From JAAFHB01 sp037133495 (GTDB lineage Bacteria > Bacteroidota > Bacteroidia > Bacteroidales > Prolixibacteraceae), in NCBI GenBank assembly GCA_037133495.1, contig JBAXOA010000001.1, positions 1-64,000 of the forward strand: DNA of 64,000 bases. Direction: 5' to 3'. Made by a program: the position numbers and the translations under genes. The notes under the pieces were generated by a model. It was not told the DNA's origin. It made no database searches and saw nothing but the letters and a program-made list of their open reading frames with translations. Below are positions 27,122-34,755 of this stretch, piece by piece. The number at the start of each line of letters is the position of its first letter. Position 1 is the first letter of the stretch.

Positions 27122-29257
27122 TTATTCTTTTCTGTTTTTTAAAAATTCAATTAACGCGGCAGGGTTATCAGTTTGAATACCATCTGTTCCCCATTTCAAT
27201 ATTTGCTCCCACTCCTCAGGAGTTCCCTTTTTTTCATCGACAAAAACCTTTGAGTTATTCTGGTGAGCAGTAACAATAAAACTCTCGCTGAGTTGACGCA
27301 TATCGCTGGCTAAAATCCTTGGATGAGTTTGTTTTACAACCTCCTGAATGTTTTTTTCAGGTCCGGGGTCTGGCATTGCGATGCATTTATAGCTCAATGT
27401 CTGCAATTGTTTGATTATCTCCATTCGCGAAGCGGGAATATACCAGATAATTTGACGTTCTATATCGTATTTCTGAATAATCCGGAGCAATTCAGGAACC
27501 AATGATTCTTTAAGATCGAGGTAAATACCAATCTGACCGCGACACAATTGAAGTATATCCTCTATTCCGGGAATGCGGGTGTTCTTCCAGTCAGAACCCG
27601 TTTTTTCGCCAATATCCATTTGTTTAAGCTCAGCCAATGTAAAATCCTTCACCATTCCGGTTTTCCCAATCACATACTGATCGATGGAGGCATTATGCAC
27701 ACTGACGATTCTTCCGTCTTTAGTGGCTCTGGTATCAATCTCAACAAAGTCGCATCCCAGGTCAATTGCTTTTTGAATTGCTGCAAGTGAATTTTCTGGA
27801 ATACCTATATGAGCTCCCCGATGAGCAATTACATAAGTATTTCCAAAGTGGGGTTTGGGAAAATATTCCTGTACTGAAGCCTGAACTTTGCCATCGGGTG
27901 TACTGGAGGAGGCCCATTCAGGAACTGCTTTTAGAGCATCCATAAAATTATGAATGACATCGGTATGACAATCTTCCTGCCATCCACCCTCTCTGAGCCA
28001 GTGAAATTCTCCTGTTTGATCACAAACTACGCCATCTTCACGAATAAAATAAGTAATCCACGATAAATTTCGAAATGCGATTTCGCGGTACTTTTCTCCG
28101 CCACCTGCGGCGTAGAACATAGCAGTAACGGCACCAAAAGTAGAATTTATTCCTCCCCAAGCCCGTCTGTCAGTGTCTTGCTCCCCCATGCAAAAAACAC
28201 CGCCCGGACGATCCATCCCAAAATTTCTGATCGCAAAATCGATGCACAACCCGGCATGTTCTTTCCACAGAGGGTCGAGTGCCTCTTTCTTTTCGATAAG
28301 ATAGCGAGCCATATTCAAGGGAGCCCACGCATTTCGGTTATCTTCCTTTGGTTGATCTTCAAAAAACTGAACCCAAAGACATTTATCCTTGTCATCCGGA
28401 GCTTTCATCTGGAAATTAATAATCCATCTCCAAAGTTCTTCGCGCGAAGTCTTAAACTCCGGGTATTCCATAGCGATCAATGAATCAAACAGCCGCAGGA
28501 TATAAACCATATTACCGCTTCGTTCACCCCAATATTTACCGCTTACAGCATCCACCCGAAAAGGCCAGGGAGAATGAAGTGCATCTCCTTCGCGTTTTGT
28601 TTTAGTCAGAATCCGCGCATTATGGACCGCCTGATCGAGATAACGTTTATCCTTTGTCACATTATACAGCTCAAGAAGAGCAAATCCGGCGATGCCACCT
28701 TTATCAGGTTCTATTACATTTTTGCCATAATCAGCATCATTCTGAGCGCTTTGCCGGAGTGGAAAATCGGTGATTAAACCTGTAGACCGGGTAAAACCCG
28801 GATAAACACCTTCATTTGCAGTATTTGCTTCTTTCACCAGATAATCGCCCATTTTTTTTGCCACCTCCAGCACTCTTTCATCACTTTTACCTTTGTATTC
28901 CCAATATTTCAGGTACGAAATAATACCCATACCATTTTGGGTGGCGGGGATAAAATCATTCCGGTACGAATGATAATTCTCGTCCATGAACGTGATGTAA
29001 ACATACGAAGGATATCCATATTCGTTTACCGGAGCCTTCAGATACCAGTTCATTTCCTTCCCGATCGCATCATTCCAGGTGGTCCATGGAGCTAACTTTG
29101 GTTCCTTTTTGTTGTCATCGTAAACTGCCTCGTGCCACCCGATTTTTGTTGGCATATAATGATGGCTAGCTTGTGCGACAATAAGATTATGCTGAATAGT
29201 AACCAGTATAATAATTATGAACGGGAGATAGAATATCTTTTGACAGAACGTTTTCAT
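27122..29257 (-). CDS. Fusion of an (alpha/alpha)-toroid domain with a glycerophosphodiester phosphodiesterase
   Basis: A 711-residue exported two-domain protein. I chose the start at 29257 (MKTFCQKIFYLP) because it begins directly with a signal peptide; the frame extends 18 codons further upstream without leader character. Residues ~30-465 form a helical toroid rich in Trp ('LAPWTTWNDAIGKEMNWYLK', 'GMGIISYLKYWEYKG', 'REGGWQEDCHTDVIHNFMDA') of the kind found in glycan epimerases, lyases and GH88-like enzymes; the exact family is unclear. Residues ~475-708 are a GDPD domain: His479-Arg-Gly in 'VIAHRGAHIGIPENSLAA', then 'GCDFVEIDTRATKDGRIVSVH' carrying the metal-binding Glu/Asp and second His, and 'DGIQTDNPAAL' at the end. 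GDPDs cleave glycerophosphodiesters. The pairing suggests attack on a glycan that carries a phosphodiester or glycerophosphate group. It ends 4 bp before GH28. Confidence 0.85.
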   Translation of the reverse strand: MKTFCQKIFYLPFIIIILVTIQHNLIVAQASHHYMPTKIGWHEAVYDDNKKEPKLAPWTTWNDAIGKEMNWYLKAPVNEYGYPSYVYITFMDENYHSYRNDFIPATQNGMGIISYLKYWEYKGKSDERVLEVAKKMGDYLVKEANTANEGVYPGFTRSTGLITDFPLRQSAQNDADYGKNVIEPDKGGIAGFALLELYNVTKDKRYLDQAVHNARILTKTKREGDALHSPWPFRVDAVSGKYWGERSGNMVYILRLFDSLIAMEYPEFKTSREELWRWIINFQMKAPDDKDKCLWVQFFEDQPKEDNRNAWAPLNMARYLIEKKEALDPLWKEHAGLCIDFAIRNFGMDRPGGVFCMGEQDTDRRAWGGINSTFGAVTAMFYAAGGGEKYREIAFRNLSWITYFIREDGVVCDQTGEFHWLREGGWQEDCHTDVIHNFMDALKAVPEWASSSTPDGKVQASVQEYFPKPHFGNTYVIAHRGAHIGIPENSLAAIQKAIDLGCDFVEIDTRATKDGRIVSVHNASIDQYVIGKTGMVKDFTLAELKQMDIGEKTGSDWKNTRIPGIEDILQLCRGQIGIYLDLKESLVPELLRIIQKYDIERQIIWYIPASRMEIIKQLQTLSYKCIAMPDPGPEKNIQEVVKQTHPRILASDMRQLSESFIVTAHQNNSKVFVDEKKGTPEEWEQILKWGTDGIQTDNPAALIEFLKNRKE

Positions 29258-29321
29258 AGGACACAGTATGGAACAGTATGTTTGTGATTGTAAATATAGA
29301 ATTTTTAACACAAATGAAGTT

Positions 29322-29936
29322 CTATTTAAGCAGAACGATAGTTGACTTAATTCTATTCTCTAATTCCGGAACGCCAATCTCCTCCAAAGTAGCGTTTGCT
29401 GTATTACTAAACCACCCGCAGAACAGCACTTTTTTTGTAGGTACCGACTGTACTACCTTCCAGCAATAAGAAGGAACTGCAATATTGCCAATTTTTTTAT
29501 TTCCAAAAAAACCGCCACAGATGATATATAACTTCTCTGATTGTGACCATTTTCTGATTTGAGTTTCGTTCGCTTTCCAAACACCTCTGTTAAGGTTTGG
29601 TGTTTGCGGCAAGCAATTATAATACCTGAAGGTGAGTTCATCCTTTTCGCAATCAAAGGCAAAATCTTCGGCATTAGCCAAATGTCCTTTGTCGTATTTG
29701 CTCCCTTTATAATCTTCATCTGTTGCGCACAGAAGTCGCGGATCGTCGTTTTTGAAATTTAAACCTGTCCGGCTGCAATTGCCTCCTCCTTTGTAAAGAT
29801 AGTAACTTACATAAAGAGATTCCCGATAGGCATTACTAAAATTCGCTTTGTAGATACCTTTATCTACAATTAATTGCGAATAAACATTCCCCCATACTAA
29901 TAGAATGAAGGAGAGCATTAAAAATGTTCTTTTCAT
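29322..29936 (-). CDS. Secreted DNA/RNA non-specific endonuclease (beta-beta-alpha-metal)
   Basis: A 204-residue exported nuclease of the NucA/EndA type with a signal peptide ending near residue 20. The catalytic motif is DKGH (82-85), a variant of the common DRGH, with His85 as general base. The Mg-binding region 'YYNCLPQTPNLNRGVWKANE' follows, with Asn116 and Glu124 at the expected spacing. The enzyme cuts DNA and RNA without strong sequence preference, probably for nutrient scavenging. It has its own promoter-like element in the gap to the DUF3089 gene (29985-30013), so it may be expressed separately from the glycan genes around it. Slightly short for the family (usually ~230-280 residues) but apparently complete. 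Confidence 0.9.
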   Translation of the reverse strand: MKRTFLMLSFILLVWGNVYSQLIVDKGIYKANFSNAYRESLYVSYYLYKGGGNCSRTGLNFKNDDPRLLCATDEDYKGSKYDKGHLANAEDFAFDCEKDELTFRYYNCLPQTPNLNRGVWKANETQIRKWSQSEKLYIICGGFFGNKKIGNIAVPSYCWKVVQSVPTKKVLFCGWFSNTANATLEEIGVPELENRIKSTIVLLK

Positions 29937-29984
29937 CGTAAGTGTTTTTGTAAAAAATTTAAAGCCTAATGTATTCCTAATTTA

Positions 29985-30013
29985 CAAAAATAAAATGACA
30001 TTTTTGATTCAAA
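29985..30013 (-). promoter_or_regulatory. Promoter-like element for the secreted nuclease
   Basis: On the minus strand TTTG (complement of 30010-30013) is followed by 17 bp and TATTTTTG (complement of 29985-29992), a full TAnnTTTG match with a proper -33 element. It ends 48 bp before the nuclease ATG at 29936, in an otherwise gene-free 95-bp gap. Confidence 0.65.
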
Positions 30014-30031
30014 TAAGAGAACGCAATACCT

Positions 30032-31087
30032 TTATTGCTTCGCATAATAAGCATCGATCCGTAGCTTTACATTTTGCCGGATATTCATCCAAAAAATATT
30101 ATAATCGTAAATATGAAGGTTTTTAGGTTTTTGATCCTTATCATCTTTAAGTCCTGGCGCGTCAACCCAAAGTATTTTAGATACCGATTCAATTCCGGCG
30201 CCGGCAGAATGAGGTGTGATGGTTCTAAAGCCGTTCATGATACCCTGATGAAGATCCGGTGACCCCCAGTTTTCGGATGTGGTCCATGTTAACGGGTTGA
30301 CACAAATTGAATTTCCTTTTTCAGCAGCAGCACCTTTGGGGATTTCGCCTTTTGAATAACTGCGCCATCCTACAAAACATCCGGTCTGGTCGGCAGTTTC
30401 ACCTACCGAAAGTTTTTTAAAAGCATCTTTTTTAATCTGATATCCAACAATATAAGCGCATACCAATCGTTTTTGAAGTGGAGTGCCGTCAAAGAATTCC
30501 TGCAATAATCGAATGGCATGAAGCGTACCCTGGCTATGTGAGGCAATTATAATCGGACGTTTTTTGTTGTAATGACTAAGGAAATACAGAAAAGCTTTAC
30601 GTACATCGTTGTATGCCAAATCGAAAGCCTGAATGGCGTTAGGTGTACCAAAGACATAAAAAGCCTTCATATTACCCTGCCGGTACCGGGGAGCAAAAAC
30701 CCGGCAACTGCCATTAAATACAGTACTTTGAAATAGTATCGACCTTGAATCCGTCGTATTATTGACTACCGTATCATTGACATCAGCATTCCATTTCGCA
30801 GTTTCTTCATCTCCGAAAAACGAGGTCGGATGGATAAAAAACACATCGGCTCTGGTATCCCGAACCTCATCTTTCAAAAAATCGGGAATGCTGTCACTGG
30901 CATCAACTTTAAAAGGAGAGGCGGCCCAATTTTTAAGATTGCTATAATCGGGTTCTGGATTAGCGCTTTTCACATCCTTGATTCCGTGATTTTCTTCTCT
31001 TTGGTCTGGATTAAAACCCGTTCCCCTGCCAGGCGCAGTTGAAAAAAGAAAAAATGGAAGTATTATACTAAGAGAAAAAAATTTCAT
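30032..31087 (-). CDS. DUF3089 alpha/beta-hydrolase-like protein
   Basis: A 351-residue exported protein of the DUF3089 family, with an N-terminal signal peptide (~1-18). The family pattern is clear: 'TRADVFFIHPTSFF' (79-91), then 'RVFAPRYRQGNM' (129-140), and the nucleophile elbow 'IIIASHSQGT' with Ser185. DUF3089 proteins have an alpha/beta-hydrolase core and are presumed esterases or lipases, but the substrate is not established. It starts 66 bp after the GH92 gene at 31154 and is the last member of a run of three GH92 genes and a sialidase-fold gene. In that setting removal of acyl decorations from glycans is a reasonable inference only. Confidence 0.8.
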   Translation of the reverse strand: MKFFSLSIILPFFLFSTAPGRGTGFNPDQREENHGIKDVKSANPEPDYSNLKNWAASPFKVDASDSIPDFLKDEVRDTRADVFFIHPTSFFGDEETAKWNADVNDTVVNNTTDSRSILFQSTVFNGSCRVFAPRYRQGNMKAFYVFGTPNAIQAFDLAYNDVRKAFLYFLSHYNKKRPIIIASHSQGTLHAIRLLQEFFDGTPLQKRLVCAYIVGYQIKKDAFKKLSVGETADQTGCFVGWRSYSKGEIPKGAAAEKGNSICVNPLTWTTSENWGSPDLHQGIMNGFRTITPHSAGAGIESVSKILWVDAPGLKDDKDQKPKNLHIYDYNIFWMNIRQNVKLRIDAYYAKQ

Positions 31088-31153
31088 AGTTTGATAAATT
31101 TATTCGGCACCAATGATACGTTATACAGATCCTCAGAATAGCCTGCCACCGGT

Positions 31154-33514
31154 TTATTGAATAACTGGTTTTTCACCCATCTCGAAACGTAAAATACCTC
31201 CTTGAGCAATTTCCTGATGTTTAAACCAAAAACGATCAAGCAATACATCATTCAACCACACCTTTCGGACATATTTATTCTGAGGAGCATAATTATCGGC
31301 CACAATGGTAAGCATTTTATCACCAATATTAATCACTGCTTTTCTGAAAAGCGGTGCTCCAATCTGGTAAACATCAGATCCGGCTACGGGATATAACCCA
31401 AGCGAACTCCAGATGTACCATGATGACAGCGTTCCTGCATCATCATCACCATCAATTCCTTCATATCCAGGGCCATACTTATTATCCAGAATCCAGCGAA
31501 CCCATTTCTGCGTCAGATCCGGCCGGCCAGCAGAATTGAAAAGGTAAGCCGCATGAAGATCGGGCTCATTGCCATGCCAGTAATACGATCCCGGATTCCA
31601 TGGACCACGTTTGGGATTTGAGAGTGCGAAAAAATCGTTGAGCTCGCTTACAAAATATTCTTTCGTCTTAAAAAGTGAAATCAACCCTTCCGGATCAAAG
31701 AACAACGCCCACCGCCATTGCAAGGCACTCCCTTCGACATAAGCGTTGGTGTATTCGTGCTTTGAATCGGTATAGGTTAACATTAGCGGTTTAAATTTCT
31801 TCACAAACTCACCAGAGGACCTTCTGGGGTGGAAATATTGGGTTTCCGGATTCCATATGTTTCGATAAAATCCCGAATGTTCTTTAAATAACCGGGCATC
31901 TTCATTATGACCCAGCGCATTTGCCAGTTTAGAAATTGCATCATCGGCATAGGCATACTCCAGAGTTTTGCTGATCGATTTATCCATCAGATCGTCAGGA
32001 CAATATCCATATTTCAGACAGTCGGTCATGCCACCTCTTGGCTTAAAACCCTCTTTCGGAATATCGATACCTAAGGCCGCTTTGCGCATTGCATGATAGG
32101 CCGTTTCAACATCAAAATTCTGAATTCCTTTCAGATATGATTCTGTGATAACAATATCAGCGGAAGCGCCAAGCATAGAACCGGTATAGCCATATCCCGA
32201 AGGCCATCGCGGAAGAACGCCACCTTGCTCGCACATCTTCACCAAAGAGACCATCATATCGCGCTGGTCTTTAGGTGTGATTAAGGTATATAGCGGATGT
32301 ATTGTCCGGAAAGTATCCCATAATGACAGATCAGTAAAATATCGGAAATCGGTCGTTTTATGCACCTTTTTGTCAAAGCCCATATATTCGCCATTGACAT
32401 CATTAAAAAGTGTGGGCATCTGAAGTGAATGATAAAGGGCAGTATAGAAGATATGTTTCTGATCATCGCTGCCACCCTCTATTTTTATCGTGCCAAGTTT
32501 ATCTTCCCATGCCTGTTTGGCTTTGGCTACCATCTCATCGAAACTTATATCACCTGCCTCAGCGTTCAGATTGGCTCTGGCATTTTCGACACTTACGTAC
32601 GAGATACCCAGTTTAAGTTCTACAACTTGTTCGGTGCCTAATTTATTAAAAGATAAATCAGCTCCTACTTTATCTCCCTGAGCATCAGATTTGTTCTGAT
32701 AAGAAATTTTATCAGACCATAATGTATAACCTGCAAAGGGCTGGCTAAAATGAGCAGCAAAATAAATTTTCTCACCCCCATATCGTCCCGCAAAAGACCC
32801 AAAGGTTCTTATTGCACCCACAACTTCTTGTTTATCACGAATAACGTGAACCTCACCCTCTGTTGTTTTACCATGTCCAAGTGCACTGGAAACATCAATC
32901 AGGATATGTGGCATCTCCTCTTTTGAAAAAGTATAACGGTGAAATCCGGTGTGTTCGCCTGCTGTAAGTTCTGCAAGCACACCTTGCTTTTGGAACTTCA
33001 CGGCATAAAAACCAGGGAAAGCCACCTCATCCTTGTGGGAAAATTGATTGTACCGCTCAGCCAGGTAATCTTTTTGACCATTTTTACCAATGACAGGCAA
33101 AACCCTGAAATGTCCGCCATCATAAGCCCCCGTACCAATCAATCGGGTATGACTAAAACCCATAATTTTATGATCGCCATAATAGTAACCGGCAGTGCTT
33201 ACCGTTTTTTCCTTCCCAAACAACGAACCCAGAAAAAACTCTGTATCAGGACTTAACCGAACCATTCCAAAAGGCAGTGTCACTCCCGGAATATCATCTG
33301 CACTGGTATAAGTGGGGAAGCCGCCTGTCCCAATGAAAGAATTAACCCATTGTCCTAACACGCCGGGTTTGGCTGTTACCTGCAATTGACCTTGCTTAAC
33401 ACCAACCGTACGCTGATATCTGATGTAGACACCCAAAACCAGAGACCCCGCAATAACCAGCAACAAGAGTATGCCAACTAACAAATACTTTAATATTCTG
33501 ATCATTTTTTTCAT
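31154..33514 (-). CDS. GH92 alpha-mannosidase, single-module form
   Basis: A 786-residue GH92 exo-alpha-mannosidase, an inverting calcium-dependent enzyme that trims alpha-mannose from N-glycans or fungal mannan. A membrane segment (~10-28) anchors or exports it. The N-terminal sandwich starts near 'VNSFIGTGGFPTYTSADDIPG', and the (alpha/alpha)6 barrel holds 'YVEGSALQWRW' (catalytic acid Glu), 'YWHGNEPDLHAAYLFN', and the catalytic Asp cluster 'GIDGDDDAGTLSSWYIWSSLGLYP'. All motifs are intact. Unlike the other two GH92 genes nearby, it has no chitobiase-like or PA14 tail and has the usual length for the family core. It starts 9 bp after the sialidase-fold gene, so they are coupled. Confidence 0.95.
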   Translation of the reverse strand: MKKMIRILKYLLVGILLLLVIAGSLVLGVYIRYQRTVGVKQGQLQVTAKPGVLGQWVNSFIGTGGFPTYTSADDIPGVTLPFGMVRLSPDTEFFLGSLFGKEKTVSTAGYYYGDHKIMGFSHTRLIGTGAYDGGHFRVLPVIGKNGQKDYLAERYNQFSHKDEVAFPGFYAVKFQKQGVLAELTAGEHTGFHRYTFSKEEMPHILIDVSSALGHGKTTEGEVHVIRDKQEVVGAIRTFGSFAGRYGGEKIYFAAHFSQPFAGYTLWSDKISYQNKSDAQGDKVGADLSFNKLGTEQVVELKLGISYVSVENARANLNAEAGDISFDEMVAKAKQAWEDKLGTIKIEGGSDDQKHIFYTALYHSLQMPTLFNDVNGEYMGFDKKVHKTTDFRYFTDLSLWDTFRTIHPLYTLITPKDQRDMMVSLVKMCEQGGVLPRWPSGYGYTGSMLGASADIVITESYLKGIQNFDVETAYHAMRKAALGIDIPKEGFKPRGGMTDCLKYGYCPDDLMDKSISKTLEYAYADDAISKLANALGHNEDARLFKEHSGFYRNIWNPETQYFHPRRSSGEFVKKFKPLMLTYTDSKHEYTNAYVEGSALQWRWALFFDPEGLISLFKTKEYFVSELNDFFALSNPKRGPWNPGSYYWHGNEPDLHAAYLFNSAGRPDLTQKWVRWILDNKYGPGYEGIDGDDDAGTLSSWYIWSSLGLYPVAGSDVYQIGAPLFRKAVINIGDKMLTIVADNYAPQNKYVRKVWLNDVLLDRFWFKHQEIAQGGILRFEMGEKPVIQ

Positions 33515-33523
33515 TCTTAAGAT

Positions 33524-34717
33524 TTAATGATTTAACATGTTTTCTCTTATAAGCTTTCTGAAATTACTGATCCGATGAAAGGTCAGGTAATTGGCATTGT
33601 GAAAGTTATCTGCACCTCCGAATTCATCATCCCAGGCAGTACGCGACAAGAAAATGATATCTTTACCGTCGAATTGCCAGTCGATGTACTGAAAACCATG
33701 CTTCAAAACATCAGGATGGTGCAGAAGGACTTGATGAACAGTCCAGCTTTTAAGGTCTGCTGAACTCTTTATCACCAACGTATTTCTAACCGATCCGGCA
33801 TCCATACCGGCGAATTCCGGAGTAATCATATTGCTGATTGTCCAGTAGCGATTAGATTTCGGATCGTATCGAATAGAAAATTTTCTGGAACCTCCTACAA
33901 AATCCAGGAATCCGGTAGCCGGATCAAAAGATGCCGTCAATCCATCTTCACTGATATTTACTACCGCAGCCAATTCACGGCCTTTTTCTGAAGTTGCCAC
34001 CCGAAGAAAATCCACCAGCTTCCCATCCGGAGTGACGACGGCATTTCCTTCAATCCATCCGCCGAATTTACCATCAAGGTATACCGGATTATGTGTCAGA
34101 AAATTGGTGGTTGTCCAGCTTGCAGCGTTTAGCAGGTTGGCATCTAATGGTGCGGAAATAACCATCGCGCTATATCGTAAACCCCATTTCTGATTCTCTG
34201 ATTTTGCATTTTCAATGGCCCGCCAGATTCGCCCTTTGTGGATTACCATAGGCATTGGAGCGGTATGATATTCACCCTCGCGCAGTAACCCATTCGCATT
34301 GCCGGACGGCTCAGTCCATGTAATTCCCCCATCCAAAGAACTGCGGATGATTAAATTACCGTGGTGCTTCCAGGTGCCCATTATGTATAAGACACCGTTA
34401 TGTACAAAAAGATTTGACCAGAACTGCCCATGTATTTCAGATATTTTCCTCCATGACTTCCCTCTGTTTGTGGACCTATAAACAGCAGTTAACGCCTCTG
34501 AATGCTCTGTAGAGGCTGGCCCGAAAAAATCATTTGATGCCACATAATCGCCATTCGGAAGGATGCAGATACTCGGTGAACCAATGAATGTTTTCGTGGA
34601 AGCAGGAACATAATTCACTACAATGCCAGGGACTTTTGGTGATTGGGCATTTAGTTGAAACAAAGCGCCAAAGAGAGATAGCAGCAATATACCAATGTGA
34701 AGCCTTATTGTTATCAT
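33524..34717 (-). CDS. Sialidase-fold (BNR/Asp-box) secreted protein
   Basis: A 397-residue exported beta-propeller. The start at 34717 (MITIRLHIG) was chosen because it opens a good signal peptide; the longer frame to 34822 would overlap the upstream GH92 stop and has no leader character. Two Asp-box-like repeats are visible, 'YRSTNRGKSWRKI' and 'IRSSLDGGITWTEP', and the six-bladed sialidase fold fits the remaining strands. The FRIP arginine motif of true sialidases is not visible and I could not place the Tyr-Glu nucleophile pair. It may therefore act on another sugar, as several Bacteroidota glycosidases with this fold do. It sits between two GH92 genes (38 and 9 bp gaps), so it belongs to the same transcript. 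Confidence 0.75.
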   Translation of the reverse strand: MITIRLHIGILLLSLFGALFQLNAQSPKVPGIVVNYVPASTKTFIGSPSICILPNGDYVASNDFFGPASTEHSEALTAVYRSTNRGKSWRKISEIHGQFWSNLFVHNGVLYIMGTWKHHGNLIIRSSLDGGITWTEPSGNANGLLREGEYHTAPMPMVIHKGRIWRAIENAKSENQKWGLRYSAMVISAPLDANLLNAASWTTTNFLTHNPVYLDGKFGGWIEGNAVVTPDGKLVDFLRVATSEKGRELAAVVNISEDGLTASFDPATGFLDFVGGSRKFSIRYDPKSNRYWTISNMITPEFAGMDAGSVRNTLVIKSSADLKSWTVHQVLLHHPDVLKHGFQYIDWQFDGKDIIFLSRTAWDDEFGGADNFHNANYLTFHRISNFRKLIRENMLNH

Positions 34718-34755
34718 AGTAAATACCTGTATTAAAATAACGATGGATTGAAGTT

